Shown one piece after another: positions 1-11,735 of a DNA stretch of 64,000 nt. This stretch comes from Anaspis maculata. Its lineage: Eukaryota; Arthropoda; Insecta; Coleoptera; Scraptiidae. The notes below the pieces were generated by a model. It made no database searches. It was not told the DNA's origin and was given only the letters and a program-made list of their open reading frames with translations. The stretch lies in NCBI GenBank assembly GCA_949128115.1, contig OX421966.1, forward strand, positions 66,213,416 to 66,277,415, given 5' to 3'. How positions within the stretch are numbered: the first letter of the stretch is position 1; the number at the start of each line of letters is the position of its first letter. Position numbers and translations under genes: made by a program.

Positions 1-14
1 TATCATTGTTCAAT

Positions 15-880
15 GTTATTATAGATTTGATTTTGACTTTGTCAGTTAGTTTGGGCTATTCCACACAAAAATATTTTTTGCTGAACTTTTTTCCGGTTTT
101 CACAAAGTCACGGAGTGATTTTGTTTCTTGAGATGTATAATGCCAAAGCTTGTTGTGACGGAACGTGCTATGTCACAGGGGGATATAGACTTGGGTCAAA
201 ATGTGGCTTTGATTTGGTACATTATTCATTCCTAGGCATGAAAATAGATTTCTCTATCAAACAAAATAGGAAAAACCTGGAATCGGAGCCGTATTTCAGT
301 CATGACATAGTTTTTCTCCGACATTGCGGAATTAATTTCTGAAAAAAAAACGCGAAGTTTCGACCTATGAATGAATTTGTCATTTTTGAGCTCCATTCCC
401 ATTGTGGTTTAAAACACTGATGATCACAATTTTGACATAGATTGTTCAATTGAACTATTTCATAGATGAATTTCATACACCAGAAGTTTCTATCGAAGTG
501 ACAAGGTCACACGGTAATTTTGTTCCAAAACCTGCATCATGTAGAAATTTCATTCCAAAAGCTTGCAATGTCGAAAGAAAAAGAATGTCTGACTGAATTA
601 CGACTTTAATTTTAGTTTTTCCTATTTTGTTTGAAAGAGGAAACTATTTCCATACCTTGAAATAAATGAAGTACCAAATCAACGCTACATTCTGATCCTA
701 GCCTAATTTTTTCTGTGGAATAGCACGTTTCGTCACATCAAGCTTTGACATCATACATCTCAAGAAACAAAATCATGCTGTGACTTTGTGAAAACGGAAA
801 AAAAGTTCAGCAAATGATATTTTTGTGTTAAATAGAGCAAACCAACTGTCTAAGTTAAAATCATAGTTATAATAATATAG
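15..880. repeat. Long palindrome (foldback) 1
   Basis: The sequence from about 15 to 440 reappears reverse-complemented at about 450-880. For example 'ttgctgaactttttt' near 76 matches 'aaaaaagttcagcaaa' near 800, and 'gtgctatgtcac' near 166 has its inverted partner near 722. The centre is near 447. Open frames in the arms carry no recognisable domain. It may extend beyond the window start. It is probably a foldback-type or MITE-like element; no transposase is visible. Confidence 0.8.
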
Positions 881-1594
881 ATATTAGAGTTATATAATAT
901 TAGGGGGGAAGGGGGGGAGGAAATCATGTTTTTTATAATAAAACCGGTTTAAACACGTCTCTATCAAAATTTCATGCTCGTTTTTGGAATCGGAATGTGC
1001 GATTTGGTCAGAAATGATACCAAACATGTCTAAAAAAATTTGGATCAGGTTTACTATGAGACTTGTGAAAAATCGCATCTCAGCTCCTTTGTAGCCGTTT
1101 GGTACGCCACTGGTGCATGACACTGTCTGGAAATTGATTACATTATGCTCCTCGACCTTGGAAATATATAGTCCAGCAAAAATAGCAACGATTTCAAAAA
1201 TGGTAATTTTTTGGACCTTCGACCTCTTCGGGAGCACGCCAGTCGCGGGTCCCATCGGGGCACCACTTCCTAAAAATTACCTATAGGTACCTACTACTCA
1301 CGTGCAGAAGCGTTTTGCATGGGGATAAAATGCAAGGTCGATTCCCCTAACGTCCGTACTACTACCACATATCCAAAATTTATAAAAATCCGCCACCTTG
1401 AGTGCAGAAAGTGATCGTTTTGGCATGGAATGGCTCCTGTGTGTTGCAACGCAAGGTAGAGATTTTTAACGACCACCAACATCGCATGGGGTCGGCACCA
1501 TCGTTCGTATTTTACGTGCTACGCGACACGTCTTGCATTCAGCAAGCATTCCGACTTCAATCAAGGAGCTGGTTTTCGGGACGAAAATTCGAAC
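881..1594. other. Intergenic or intronic, nothing recognised
   Basis: This A+T-rich stretch holds short open frames on the minus strand (890-1255, 1294-1482) without recognisable motifs and one TAGGTACCTA-type word near 1285. I see no gene, RNA or repeat that I can support. Confidence 0.5.
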
Positions 1595-1677
1595 GCCAAC
1601 GGTGGGACTCGAACCTACGTCCCCTAGCACGGCAGTCGAACGCGCTAAAATTGCTTCAGCTGGAAATTATTGTTGGC
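1595..1677 (-). tRNA. tRNA-like sequence (tRNA pseudogene or SINE head)
   Basis: On the minus strand an 83-nt segment begins gccaac and ends gttggc, giving six pairs of an acceptor-like stem. It contains a perfect RNA polymerase III B-box (ggttcgagtcc) and a T-arm with one mismatch. The D-arm and A-box region is degenerate and no clean anticodon stem folds by eye, so it is more likely a tRNA pseudogene or the head of a tRNA-derived SINE than a working tRNA. It lies only 15 bp upstream of the splice acceptor of the exon at 1693. Confidence 0.4.
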
Positions 1678-1692
1678 GTTTTATTTTCACAG

Positions 1693-1779
1693 CGTGGAAC
1701 AAGCGTTAGAGCGGTTCAGGCAAGAAGAGAGAGAGAGAGCAGAGAGAGAGCGGCAAAGAGAACGGGCCATGGACGAAAA
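1693..1779 (+). CDS. Internal exon encoding a charged coiled-coil segment
   Basis: A pyrimidine-rich acceptor (tttattttcacag) is followed by 87 bp open in one frame and then a strong donor (gtaagtac). The exon starts with one base completing a codon and ends with two bases of a codon (phase 2 to phase 2). It encodes 28 complete residues of the pattern VEQALERF followed by alternating E and R, a single alpha-helix or coiled-coil type sequence. Phase and composition match all exons of gene A at 13.6-15.4 kb, so it could be an upstream exon of gene A (about 12 kb intron) or belong to a related gene. The function is unknown. The (GA)n-rich DNA warns that part of the charged sequence could be microsatellite-derived. 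Confidence 0.45.
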
Positions 1780-3555
1780 GTAAGTACAATCATAAATGTT
1801 GAAGAGAAAGCGTGATCGAATTGCTGCAAAAAAAACGCAACATATTTTTCAAAACCTGTAACTTTGGAACCATCAGACCAAAATGATCTTAAATTGATTT
1901 GTCGGAATCGTCTATCTATCTACCTGCTGAATTTCAGACGAATCCAATCAGCGGCGTATGGGTTATGGGGGACATTAGTTTGGAAGCATAAGAATCCATT
2001 TCTGCCCGTCAATTATCAGCATTTGATAGCTTATCTTGACTATGTGCCCCGTATATCCCCCCTTTTCGACCTTCTTTGAAAGTGTTTTGTACTTCTTTTT
2101 TTTTCATGTTTTGTGAAATTGTCATTTATGTAGATCTTCTGATTTTCTTACGGATGCTGGAATGCCGAGATGGCTCAAATTTTCTTACGCTACGTCTGCT
2201 ACGCCAACATTTTCCAAAATCAATCACTTTTTCGAATTTATCGTTCGATTTAGAAAAAAAAGTTGCTCGGTTTTCGTTACGTTAACACCATCATTTTCTA
2301 GACTTTTGTTGGTAACGAAACACATCACATTCTTTTCTAGATACAGACATTTTCAAGTCCATAAGAGTGAAGGTGAATGCTGAACTTCCTCCCGGTTCCA
2401 AGATAACAATTTTATTGCGTCGCACTATTTCTTCCAGCGCACGCTACACGGTAGCATTAAGTGGTTCGTGGTCCCTTCCCCTCTCCTTTTTCCCTAGTTG
2501 CTCCATCTCCCCAGACGGTTTACGTCTACCGTGTGATCCAAACTATTCCGAATTGGGTTAGGCCACAGACTACCAATACAGACGGTCAACCGGCGAACAG
2601 AGCGATGTGTTTCTGGGTTGCCACTGCCAGGTGGCGTTCGTCCCGAAGTGTCGCTCCGCGGTGCGCGAGACCACGCGTCACATTCTAACCGCCGACCTAC
2701 AGAGCGGAACGTGATACCTACCCAAACAAGTGAAATTCGACAGTTACTGTGTTTTTATCACACTTTACTATCGCATCATACCCTTACTACCATTCCTACC
2801 ACGACCTATTATTTATATTGTTATTCAATGCAGATCTTGACCTACATCATCATTTATTTCTTTTCATTCAAGTAACTAATTTTTAAATCAAGACTCCATC
2901 CAAAAATCTTTCGTTCTCATGTGGAAGATTAATTTCATAAGGTTCCAAAAGCCACAGCTAATAATAGGTAGGTATAGGTACATAATTATATACCGTTTTC
3001 ATTTAGGCACTTCTAAATTTTCTTAGAGGCTTACAGGGACTATTGAAAGGGGGCCCAATAAATTAGGAATATTCACCTTATCTGGTGAAAAAACTTTTGC
3101 AAAAATACCATTGTCAATTGCACAATAAAATTATTGGGGTATGCAAATCTAACGAAGGAAGATGAACTATCGATACTAAAGAAAAATCATGGATCGTCAT
3201 TAAACATATGCGATTTGAAGACTCCTTCAAATATTATGGAGAAAAAATTAGAAAACTGTCTTTTGACATAGTTTCACTAAAGAAGAGGTGGGGCGATCGA
3301 ACAGCCACATCATGCAAATTAATTCTAAAAAGGTTGGAAAAAAAATCAAGAAATCAACAGCCTGTTCTTCATGGCCAATGAGAAATTCATTTGAACTTTT
3401 TGTTACATTCAGTGATACACACAGTAATATCCAAAGAATGTGAATATTTTAGAAGTTCGCAAAAATACTCAAACAATTTTTTTGAAGCTGGTTTTCTCTT
3501 TGTTAGCACTAAGAAAATGATTTTGATGTAATAATATATTGGAAATAAAGGTGCA
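1780..3555. other. Non-coding stretch with a dispersed repeat copy
   Basis: No gene is supported. Short overlapping frames between 1864 and 2875 lack motifs. The only recognised item is the dispersed repeat copy at 2528-2590. The rest is A+T-rich unique-looking sequence with TAGGTA words near 2966. Confidence 0.5.
2528..2590 (+). repeat. Dispersed repeat, internally deleted copy
   Basis: Both ends (accgtgtgatcc... and ...cagacggtcaac) match, in inverted orientation, the ends of the longer copy at 8569-8701. The middle 60-70 bp of that copy is missing here. This is a small interspersed element of unknown class, possibly a SINE or solo-LTR fragment. Confidence 0.6.
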
Positions 3556-4558
3556 TACAGGGTGGCCCAACGAAAACACTACGAAGGGGCTTTTGGGCAT
3601 TTCACCTAATTTTTTTGAAAAAAGCTCGGACAGGTCGATTTTTATATCGAGGGGGACATCTGAAATATACATTGGCGAATTTCTATCTCAAAACCCCTCA
3701 ACCCCACCCACCTCAACTTCGAAATTTCCAAGGACACCACCCACCTTGCGATACATAAAAAAATTGAAGAGAACTAAATTTTCTCTGTGAAAAAATATTT
3801 TTAAAAAAATTTGGATCCTACCATTCTTCTTCCTGGAATTCTATGACTGTTCCGCTTTATATTATCGACTTCTGAATTTTTTTCAACTTGGTCCGCGTCA
3901 TTCCAGCTAGTATCGAAGAAGAAAATTTTCAGTGAAGAAAGTGCTCTCCCCCACCCAGCTTAAAAATTCAACAAGATACCACCTACTTTGTGATACATCG
4001 AATTGAAGGGATTTGAATTCTTCTTCCGAAAACAATGTTTTGAAAATTTTCAACCCTTCCCCCAATCAATTGAACATTCAAACTATTTGAGGAGGAAAAG
4101 AGGGATTTTTAAAAAAATTTAAAATATTTTCTTCATGGAGCGAATTCAAGTCCTTTCAATTTGATGTATCGCAAAGTACGTAGGTAGTATCATTTTTTAA
4201 TTAGAAGGGATGAATTTGGGTGGCACTTCTTCCATAGAAAATTTCCTTTTTCGATACTGTGCAGGATAACGTTGACTGCAATGGAGAAAATTGAGAGGTC
4301 AAGAATATTAAATCGGACACTCGGAATCTTAGAAGAATAGGGGGTTGAAAGTTTGGAAAATATTTTTTTCAAAAAGAGGATTTGATTCTCTTTGATTTGA
4401 TGTAGATATCGTAAAGTAGATAATGTCATTTGAAAGTTGCGCCAATGTATGTTCCAGATGTCCCACTTGATATTAGAGTCGACCTGTCCGATTTAAAAAA
4501 AAATGAGGTGAAATGACCATAAAACCCCTCTGTTTTTTTTTTGTTGGGCCACCCTGTA
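3556..4558. mobile_element. Palindromic element 2 with TACAGGGTGGCCC ends
   Basis: The left end reads tacagggtggcccaac and the right end is its imperfect complement, gttgggccaccctgta. Arms of roughly 130 bp (for example 'acaggtcgatttttat' against 'gtcgacctgtccg') flank inner segments that also pair. There is no transposase frame, so it is a non-autonomous foldback or MITE-like unit of about 1.0 kb. The ACAGGGTG terminus recurs inside other palindromes of this window. Confidence 0.75.
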
Positions 4559-5914
4559 CAATAAATCTGTCTCTCCACGTAAATTGAAAAAGTATATTGC
4601 GACGCGTTTCGGCCTTACAATTTTGGGATAAAGAGTCATCTTCAAAGCAATAAATGTGTAGAAATTGGTGTTTGTCAAAGTGAGGGGTTTCTAACAGCGG
4701 TTTCTAAAAGAGAGCACAAGCTATCTGCAAAATTGTCAGAAAGAGAGGAATTGGAAAGGATCTTTTTTATCAGAAGTAGACATTCTGTAATTGGAACAGA
4801 TGGGAATAAATTTGAAAATTTGTGACATCAGAAGCAATCAGAAATGAATTGAATGGTGGAGTGATGTTTTTAATTTTGTTGATCAACTCTGTTGTGTTTT
4901 TGACACTAAAATTCAGTTTAAAATTCAAGATATCTGGTCAAATTCTACTAAGGAGTTTTGATAGTTTATAGACACGAGAATTTTTAAAGACAACAACGGA
5001 CTTTCATTGGATTATGAGGTTTGTGCGTTTGTGAATTTTTGGAAGGGCATGTTATTGTAATTGAGAAATTTTAGGATTGGTCGACATTAATTAAGATGGA
5101 AAATAATTAAAATGTTTGATAACCCATGAATTGATTTTGATATTATTTCTATTCAAAGTAATGAATTGATTATTTGGGTTCTTTTTCAAAATTTCAGAAT
5201 CTGGAGAATTTAAAAAGTTTCTGTTTTTTCGATGTATGAAATAAAGGTGTATATATTAATATTTCGAATTTTTTTCGGAGGAGTTTTTTTACCGAAATTG
5301 GATTTTTTAGTGTATGACTCCACCCTGTGTAGTGAATGGAAATTTAGTACACATTCAGTGGTTGATATTTTTTACTCAATAATATGCCATAAACAGTTCA
5401 GAAAAATCTTTTGAAATAACGAAACTAGAAGGGTTCGAATGACCAACCTTTGACCCTCCATAACTTGAAAAATAAAACTCGAAAAAAATTTTTAGCAACT
5501 TTTGGGGTCATCATAGATGATTCCATATACCGAGTGGAGCTGTGGGGCGCGAGTTGTGAGACACCCTGTATATTGTATATATTTTTTGTTACAGGCAAGT
5601 AATGTTACTTATGTCACAAAATTCCGTCGTAGATACAGCCTGTGATCAAGTTATTGTTCTTTTGCTTCTAAACGGATTTCTGCTTATTTACGCAGAAGAG
5701 TAAAACAAGTGAGTATGCCTTCACGTGCGTGAGTCTCAGTAGCGCATTTTCTCAAAGAGGCATATTGTGAACGTAAAGAAATTTGGTTGAAGGACAAACA
5801 CCATTCCTTGCCCACTTTCTTCATTTGAAACTCATTGTGATATTTTGTTATCAGAATGGGGTACTTGCCAACTAAATAGATTTGAATGAAAATTCTTTCA
5901 CTCATCAATATTTT
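4559..5914. other. Intergenic, with mobile-element scraps
   Basis: No gene is recognised. At about 4585-4660 the minus strand reads gaagatgactc...ggccgaaacgcgtc, a phrase common in the termini of repetitive elements. An isolated CACCCTGTATA terminus occurs near 5562. A segment near 5855-5900 (ggggtacttgcc) resembles one at 54,800-54,850, so it is probably a dispersed repeat. Confidence 0.5.
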
Positions 5915-7380
5915 TTTGTTTGAGGGCGGGAGCTGGGAGCGGCGACTAATCAAAAGTGGCCTATCTCTTCCCATTTTTAGTCAGCTATCTATATAGCGGA
6001 ACAATTAGATCGCCATGTCTTCAAGGTTATGTTTTACATTTATCTCTTACTTTGGGGGCGGCGTGTGGGAGCGGCAGAGTTTGGCAAAGAAATTTTTCCA
6101 CAGTTTGAGTTGGGAGTTTCTGAATGTTTGAGGTAACATTAAAATGTAAATCAGTGGAAATTATTGGAAGTTGCACTTTTTTTCTTTTGGGGGTGGAAGT
6201 TGGAGGCGGCGTCATATCAAAAGTAGCCTATTCTTTCCCATTTTTAGTAAGCTATCTATATAGCGAAAGAATTAGATCGTTATGTCTTCGGGTTTATGTT
6301 TTTCATTCATCTCTCACTTTGATGGCAGCGTATGGGGGCGGCAGCATTCGGCAAAGTAACTGTTGCACAGTTTGAGTTGGAAGTTACTAAATGTAAGGGA
6401 AATATGACAATTAGTGAAAATTGTGAAAGTTGCATTTTTTGCTTGGAGGCGGCAGCTGGAAGCGGCGGCTAATTAAACTGGCCTGTCTTTCTCCAATTTC
6501 AGTCAGCTATCAATATAGTGAAAGAATTAAATCGCTATGTCTTCAGGTTCATGTTTTTCATTTATCTCTTACTTTGGGGGCGGCGTGTGGGAGCGGCAGC
6601 GTTCGGCTGAGCAAATGTTGCTCAATTTGAGTTGGCAGTTCCTAAATGTTAAAGGGAACATCTTAATCAGTAACATTTGTGAAAGTTGCACTTTTTATCG
6701 TTTGGGGGCGGAATCTGGGGGCGGCGACTAACCAAAAGTAGCCTATCCTTTCCCATTTTTAGTCAGCTATTTATATACCGATAGAATCAGATCGCTATGT
6801 CTTCGGGTTTATGTTTTTCATCCATCTCTCACTTTGATAGCAGCGTATGGGGGCGGCAGCATTCGGCAAAGTAACTGTTGCACAGTTTGAGTTGGAAGTT
6901 ACTAAATGTAAGGGAAATATGACAATCAGTGAAAATTGTGAAAGTTGCATTTTTTTACTTGGAGGCGGCAGCTGGAGGCGGCAGCTGGAGGCGGCAGCTG
7001 GAGGCGGCGGCTAATTAAAAGTGGCCTATCTTTTTCCAATTTCAGTCAGCTATTAATATAGTGAAAGAATTAGATCGTTGTCTTCAGGTTCATGTTTTTC
7101 ATCTATCTTTTACTTTGGGGGCGGCGTGTGGGAGCGGCAGCGTTCGGCTGAGCAAATGTTGCACAATTTGAGTTGGCAGTTCCTAAATGTTGAAGGGAAC
7201 ATCTCAATCAGTAACATTTGTGAAAGTTGCACTTTTTATCGTTTGGGGGCGGAATCTGGGGGCGGCGACTAACCAAAAGTAGCCTATCCTTTCCCATTTT
7301 TAGTCAGCTATTTATATTCCGAAAGAATCAGATCGCTATGTCTTCGGGTTCATGTTTTTCATTTTAAAGTGCTTGGGGGC
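5915..7380 (+). repeat. Tandem repeat array, about 260-bp unit (six copies)
   Basis: G-rich segments of the type gggggcggaatctgggggcgg followed by cta-n-caaaagt-gcc and a conserved tail (cccatttttagtcagctat) recur near 5932, 6190, 6446, 6712, 6960 and 7246. Alternate copies resemble each other more closely, which suggests a roughly 520-530-bp dimeric higher-order unit. The copy near 6960 has an extra internal triplication of the ggaggcggcagct motif. Short open frames inside are by-products of the repeat. Confidence 0.85.
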
Positions 7381-7518
7381 GGTTTTTAGCAGTTTTCTCT
7401 ATGTTGGCGGCGCAATATGGACATCCAATATAGCCTAGCCCTCCTTTGGGAGTGGCAGCTATGTAACAGCGAAAAAATTAGAAAGCTAGGTCGTCTAGTT
7501 TGGGAGGAGTTCGATGAA

Positions 7519-7567
7519 CGGACGGACGGACGGACGGACGGACGGACGGACGGACGGACGGACGGAC
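7519..7567 (+). repeat. (ACGG)n microsatellite
   Basis: About twelve uninterrupted repeats of the tetranucleotide acgg/cgga. Frames across it encode TDGRTDGR or PSVRPSVR and are not real proteins. Confidence 0.95.
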
Positions 7568-8568
7568 AAAGCGGTTGCAATAGCGATTTTCATCAAGATG
7601 GAAAATGCGCTAAAAAAGATAAGTGTTTTTTTGATGCAAAATTGGACTTGATTGATTATATTAAATAAAAAAGTCGATTTTTGACTGACGTCCCAGTGCG
7701 TGCCTAGTACACCGCATGTCAGTTTGGGCGCTTTCCATTTGAAACATTTGTGTCGGTTTGTGTCAGCTTGTGTTAGCTTGTGTCGATGAAACAAAGGAAC
7801 ACAGATCAAATGGAACACGTTTGTGTCGGTTTGTGTCGACACAAGTCGACTTGTGTCGCTAAATGGAAAACGCCCTTTATCATGGCAATTTAAATCAAAA
7901 CATTGCACTTTAAAAATTTTACACCTTATTGTTTTGAATATTGTTGGTGAAATTCCGATGAAAACCTCAGATGGTACCTATAGCTACGTTCCAGAACGAG
8001 CTCCAGAACGTAATAAGATGCAAATCGGCTATTGCTATATTTAATTTTGATCAAATGGATGAGTCGTATTTCCCATCGAAAATGAGATGAACATCAATCA
8101 AAACGGACATAGATGGACATAGAAAAAATAGTTTTCAGAATTTGTAATATTAACTAAAAAGTGATCGAATTTTTTCCTCAAAGTAGGTCTCGAGGGGTCT
8201 TCTTGGTAGCCACGGTTTTTCGCCAGATTTTCAGGAATCACAGGTGACTGGAGAAGAAATGTATTCAATCACTCGTTATAACCACTTCATCTCATTCAAA
8301 CAAAATTCGTGAATTGTGATCAAAATTACCTACCTAGCACCGTTAGGGAGGAACATGGATTTATCATAAGAACATGGATTTATCACAAAGGTCGGTAGTG
8401 GTGCTTGTATTTATAGTGGTTGAATAGGCGATGTTTACAAACATGCCGCTGCTCGCCGATTTTTATTGCCCTGCAGTGCGATAGCATGTGACTGCAGCGG
8501 CGCACCGATTCTCAGTTTTCACGAGCATAACACGCCGCGGCACCTACTGGTGATCTTTGTAAGATGCA
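7568..8568. other. Non-coding, with a short TTGTGTCG repeat cluster
   Basis: Between about 7748 and 7858 the octamer-like word ttgtgtcg/a recurs, including the small palindrome gtcgacacaagtcgac. The rest is unremarkable. A tatttatag box near 8408 has no gene attached that I can see. Confidence 0.5.
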
Positions 8569-8701
8569 GTTGACCGTCTGTATTGGTAGTCTGTGGTTAG
8601 GCTGTGACATGGTCGAATTCCGGCATCCAGCATGTAAAGCTACTTTTCGCCAGGGCCAGGGCACAGCCTACCCCAATTCGGAATGGTCTGGATCACACGG
8701 T
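8569..8701 (-). repeat. Dispersed repeat, longer copy
   Basis: This is the inverted, fuller counterpart of 2528-2590. The shared ends are gttgaccgtctg and ggatcacacggt. The middle contains ggccagggcacagcc and gtcgaattccggcatcc, which look SINE-like. Its class was not determined. Confidence 0.55.
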
Positions 8702-8941
8702 ATAACTATCTCAGTAAATACGGGAGAGCAAGAAACTGCATGAATGATCCGCATTTTTCATTCTGAATTCCTATTTTGAACACTATTCTGAGTGATTTAT
8801 GATTTTGTTCGACAAAATTTGAGAGATGGGAATAACGTAACCGGACCAGTTGCTCTTGTGAAATTTTGATCGGAAGCTTGGATTCATTCAAGTTCCAAAG
8901 TTTTAAACCAATGAAAAAAATAGACCGTGAAATTCAAGTCC

Positions 8942-9408
8942 CTAAACCAAGTTTGCTGTTGATTTGCCGCCTGTCCAATTCTTGTCATTAGCTCGATCTG
9001 TGTGAGCACTGGCGCTACAAAGACCAAGTTTTTCATTCTTTCCCAAACATAAAAAATCTAAGAGATTCAGATCTGGCGACCAAGGAGGCCAACTGACTGG
9101 TCCTCCACGCTCTATTAACTCCTCTGAAATGATTTGGGCCTCACAGAATGAGAATTTTGTAGGTTGTAGGAGCTCATGACTTCTCTCCTCGTGAAAATGG
9201 GCTCGTCGGTCCATAACAGTTGATTGGAAAACCTTGACTCTCTTTTTATTCCACTCTTTCGCTCTTCACAAGAAAGATTTTCAAAAGTGAATTTTGAAGG
9301 GCTGTACCTCCCGTAGGAAGCGTTCTGGAAAAATAATGAAATCATGCATCTCGACAAATTTTTTGATCGACTAGCTACTGGTGGAGTCCAGTTCATTCGC
9401 GTTTTCAA
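8942..9408 (-). pseudogene. Mariner-type transposase fragment (decayed)
   Basis: Two overlapping minus-strand frames carry the C-terminal catalytic part of a mariner/Tc1-superfamily (DDE_3) transposase. The more upstream frame (9115-9408) has QLLWTDEPIFTRREV, equivalent to the 'fxDEaxFtrxG' block around the second catalytic Asp. The downstream frame (8942-9214) has SWPPWSPDLNLLDFL, equivalent to the conserved 'WPPrSPDLtPLDFflWG' block around the third acidic residue. The frame change between the two blocks shows an indel. The N-terminal helix-turn-helix and first Asp region are missing. It is a dead fragment. Confidence 0.8.
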
Positions 9409-9620
9409 ATTTCACAAGAAAAACTTTTCTCTCAATCGAACGACCAATTCAGAGAAGTGATTGATTCTGAAAAATATCCAGTGGCGTAGCAGATAAGTGG
9501 ATGTAAGTAAGAAAACCCCCTAAATGTACACCACTGCAATTGTTTTAATCAAAATCGTACGTTATAATACTTGATGGTCCCAACATCGTTTGTGTGAACT
9601 TGGAACTGATTATCTCCAAT

Positions 9621-11060
9621 TAGTCCAGGAATTTTAGCTGTTAAAATCGCAAATAGCGAACAAAAATGAAAGCAAGCCGGATTTTTGTATATAAGCTCAC
9701 TTAGGTATGTGGTACAACATAGTAAAAGTCCTCAAGAATCCGGTGTGAGCTTCGGCCGTTGTGGCTTTGAGAAGAACTTGAGGATCAGTTTCTCGCATAT
9801 ATCTCGTGAACAATGGCACTTAGGAAGAAAGTGTTGAAGAAAAAATTGTTGGAAATTTTATTGTCTATAAGAATGGTCCTTACACATTTCATCGTCAGTT
9901 CACTCCTTCTTCGTCAAAACACAAGAAAATTAAAATAATCCAGATGCTCGATGCTGAAGACTGTATGGACCTTGAGTTTTATGATGGCGGAGTGCCACCT
10001 CGTAGATATGTTGGTTGGTACACTATTTCTTGATTGAAACTTGGAGCCATCAATACGAACTATGCCGGCGGCATACACAGGGTGAAATAAAAATAAAAAG
10101 TTGAACATTTGTACCTCAAGAACCAAAATAGGTGAAGACATGTCAATCGTCATAAATAATTCTGATTTCATGGTCATAAAGTCATCGTAAACGTGAATAA
10201 GATATCTTGAACCGTTCTTGAAATATCTTCAAAACACTGAAGTTGTTACCAAAAAAAAATTTTTTTCGTCTACTCATCAGAAAAAAAGTTGACTGTGTTT
10301 CTTCTAAAAGTAGTTGGCCTAGAGAGTGTTTTTTACTATTATTTAATTTTAAATGTTATTCATCATTGTTTCGATTCAAAACAGCAAGTCTCGATTCAAT
10401 ATCTGTAGAATTACTGATATCCGGAAAACTAGTTTTTTCTCGTAACGACTTCAGTCTTCTGAAAACATGTCAGAAACGGCTCAACATATTTGATCCAAAT
10501 TTACGACGACTTCATGACCATGTAATAAGGAATATTTTTGGCGATTTATATGTCTTCACCAACTTTGGTTCTTGAGGTACATTTGTTCAACTTTTTATTT
10601 TTATTTCACCCTGTATATGCCACCGGCATAGTTGGTATTGATGGAAAATAGTTTCAGTCAAAACAGAATAGATCGAGCAACACCTCTACCAAGTGGCACC
10701 TCGCCATCATAAAACTCAAGGTCCATACAGTCTTCAGCATCGAGCATCTGGATTATTTTAATTTTCTTGTGTTTTGACGAAGAAGGAGTGAACTGACGAT
10801 GAAATGTGTGGAAACCTTTCTTATAGACAATAAAATTTCCAACAATTTTTTCTCTAACATTTTCTTTCTAAGTGCCATTGTTCACGAGATATATGCAAAA
10901 AACTGATCCTCAAGTTCTTCTCGAGGCCACAACGGCCGAAGCTCACACCGGATTCTTGAGGACTTTTACTATGTTGAACTACATACCTAACTGAGCTTAT
11001 ATACAAAAATCCGGCTCGCTTTCATTTTTGTTCGCTATTTTTTCTAAAATTCCTGGACTA
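9621..11060. repeat. Long palindrome 3 (1.44 kb) with inner ACAGGGTG-ended unit
   Basis: The outer arms begin tagtccaggaattttag at 9621 and end ctaaaattcctggacta at 11,060, centre near 10,340. Features mirrored exactly or nearly so include aatccggtgtgagcttcgg (near 9738 and 10,935) and the inner terminus cagggtgaaataaaaat (10,078) against ttatttcaccctg (10,600). The arms look about 90% identical with some divergence, for example in the loop-proximal part. No transposase is present. Confidence 0.85.
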
Positions 11061-11546
11061 AATGGTGTAGCAAAGCGAATTTTCAGAAATTAGAATTATT
11101 CAAAGTTGCAAGGTTGACCATAAGTCTTCAAACTGAAAAATCTAAAGATGTTTTGGATACAGTTTGTCAACGGCTTCTGAATGACTAGTAACAAGTCAAG
11201 TTTCGAGTCAAAGAGTAATCAAATCAGCTCCTCCGACACACAGTGCTCCTCAACACAAAATAGGTTTTTCGGAAATGTCAACCAAAACCATTTATGGATT
11301 CGAGTTTTGGACACATTCACGCTTCTAACTTGTATTTTGTTGAAATCGTAGCTGATCGGAAACGCTTTTTTTATTTTTTTTTTCATTTTTTTAAATTTTT
11401 TTTTGTCAAGATTTTTGCATTTCAATTCTAAAAGTGCCAAAAACAAACAAAAACTTGACATGAAAGAATTTTTAGTGAATCAAAGATGATCTAGTTGCCT
11501 TCTACTACAATTGACATACTTGTCACTTCTTTGACGTTGATAAATC

Positions 11547-11735
11547 ATGCCGAAACAAGCAAGTCACAAAGAAAACAGAGCAAAAGTATGTGCACTTTGT
11601 GGTTCAAAAGTTGTAGTAGAAAGGGCCCATCATACCCCTTTCCCAGATCAACCGGACTCACCGAGCCGCAATGTGGTGCCTGGATGTTTGATGGTCAGTC
11701 CATCCAAGCACTGGGGCCGAAAAGCGCACGGTTGA
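11547..11735 (+). CDS. Small open frame in left arm of palindrome 4 (hypothetical)
   Basis: This 62-residue frame starts MPKQASH and has one Cys-x2-Cys pair (CALCGSK) followed by a Pro-rich segment. Its mirror at 12,909-13,097 differs at only a handful of residues. I do not recognise the family; it could be the N-terminal exon of a transposon protein. An overlapping 81-residue frame (11,495-11,740) in another phase is also mirrored, so conservation of open frames may simply reflect recent duplication of the arm. Confidence 0.2.
   Translation: MPKQASHKENRAKVCALCGSKVVVERAHHTPFPDQPDSPSRNVVPGCLMVSPSKHWGRKAHG

Noticed and set aside
4585..4660. Hammerhead ribozyme or Penelope-type terminus (gaagatgactc...gccgaaacgcgtc on the minus strand)
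   Set aside because: The ccgaaac half fits but the CUGANGA core is not present and no stem could be drawn; kept only as a repeat scrap.
5915..7380. CRISPR-like or regulatory repeat array
   Set aside because: Unit is 260 bp, no short repeat-spacer structure, eukaryotic context; it is an ordinary tandem repeat.
7386..7908. TDGRTDGR and PSVRPSVR frames
   Set aside because: Read through the (acgg)n microsatellite.
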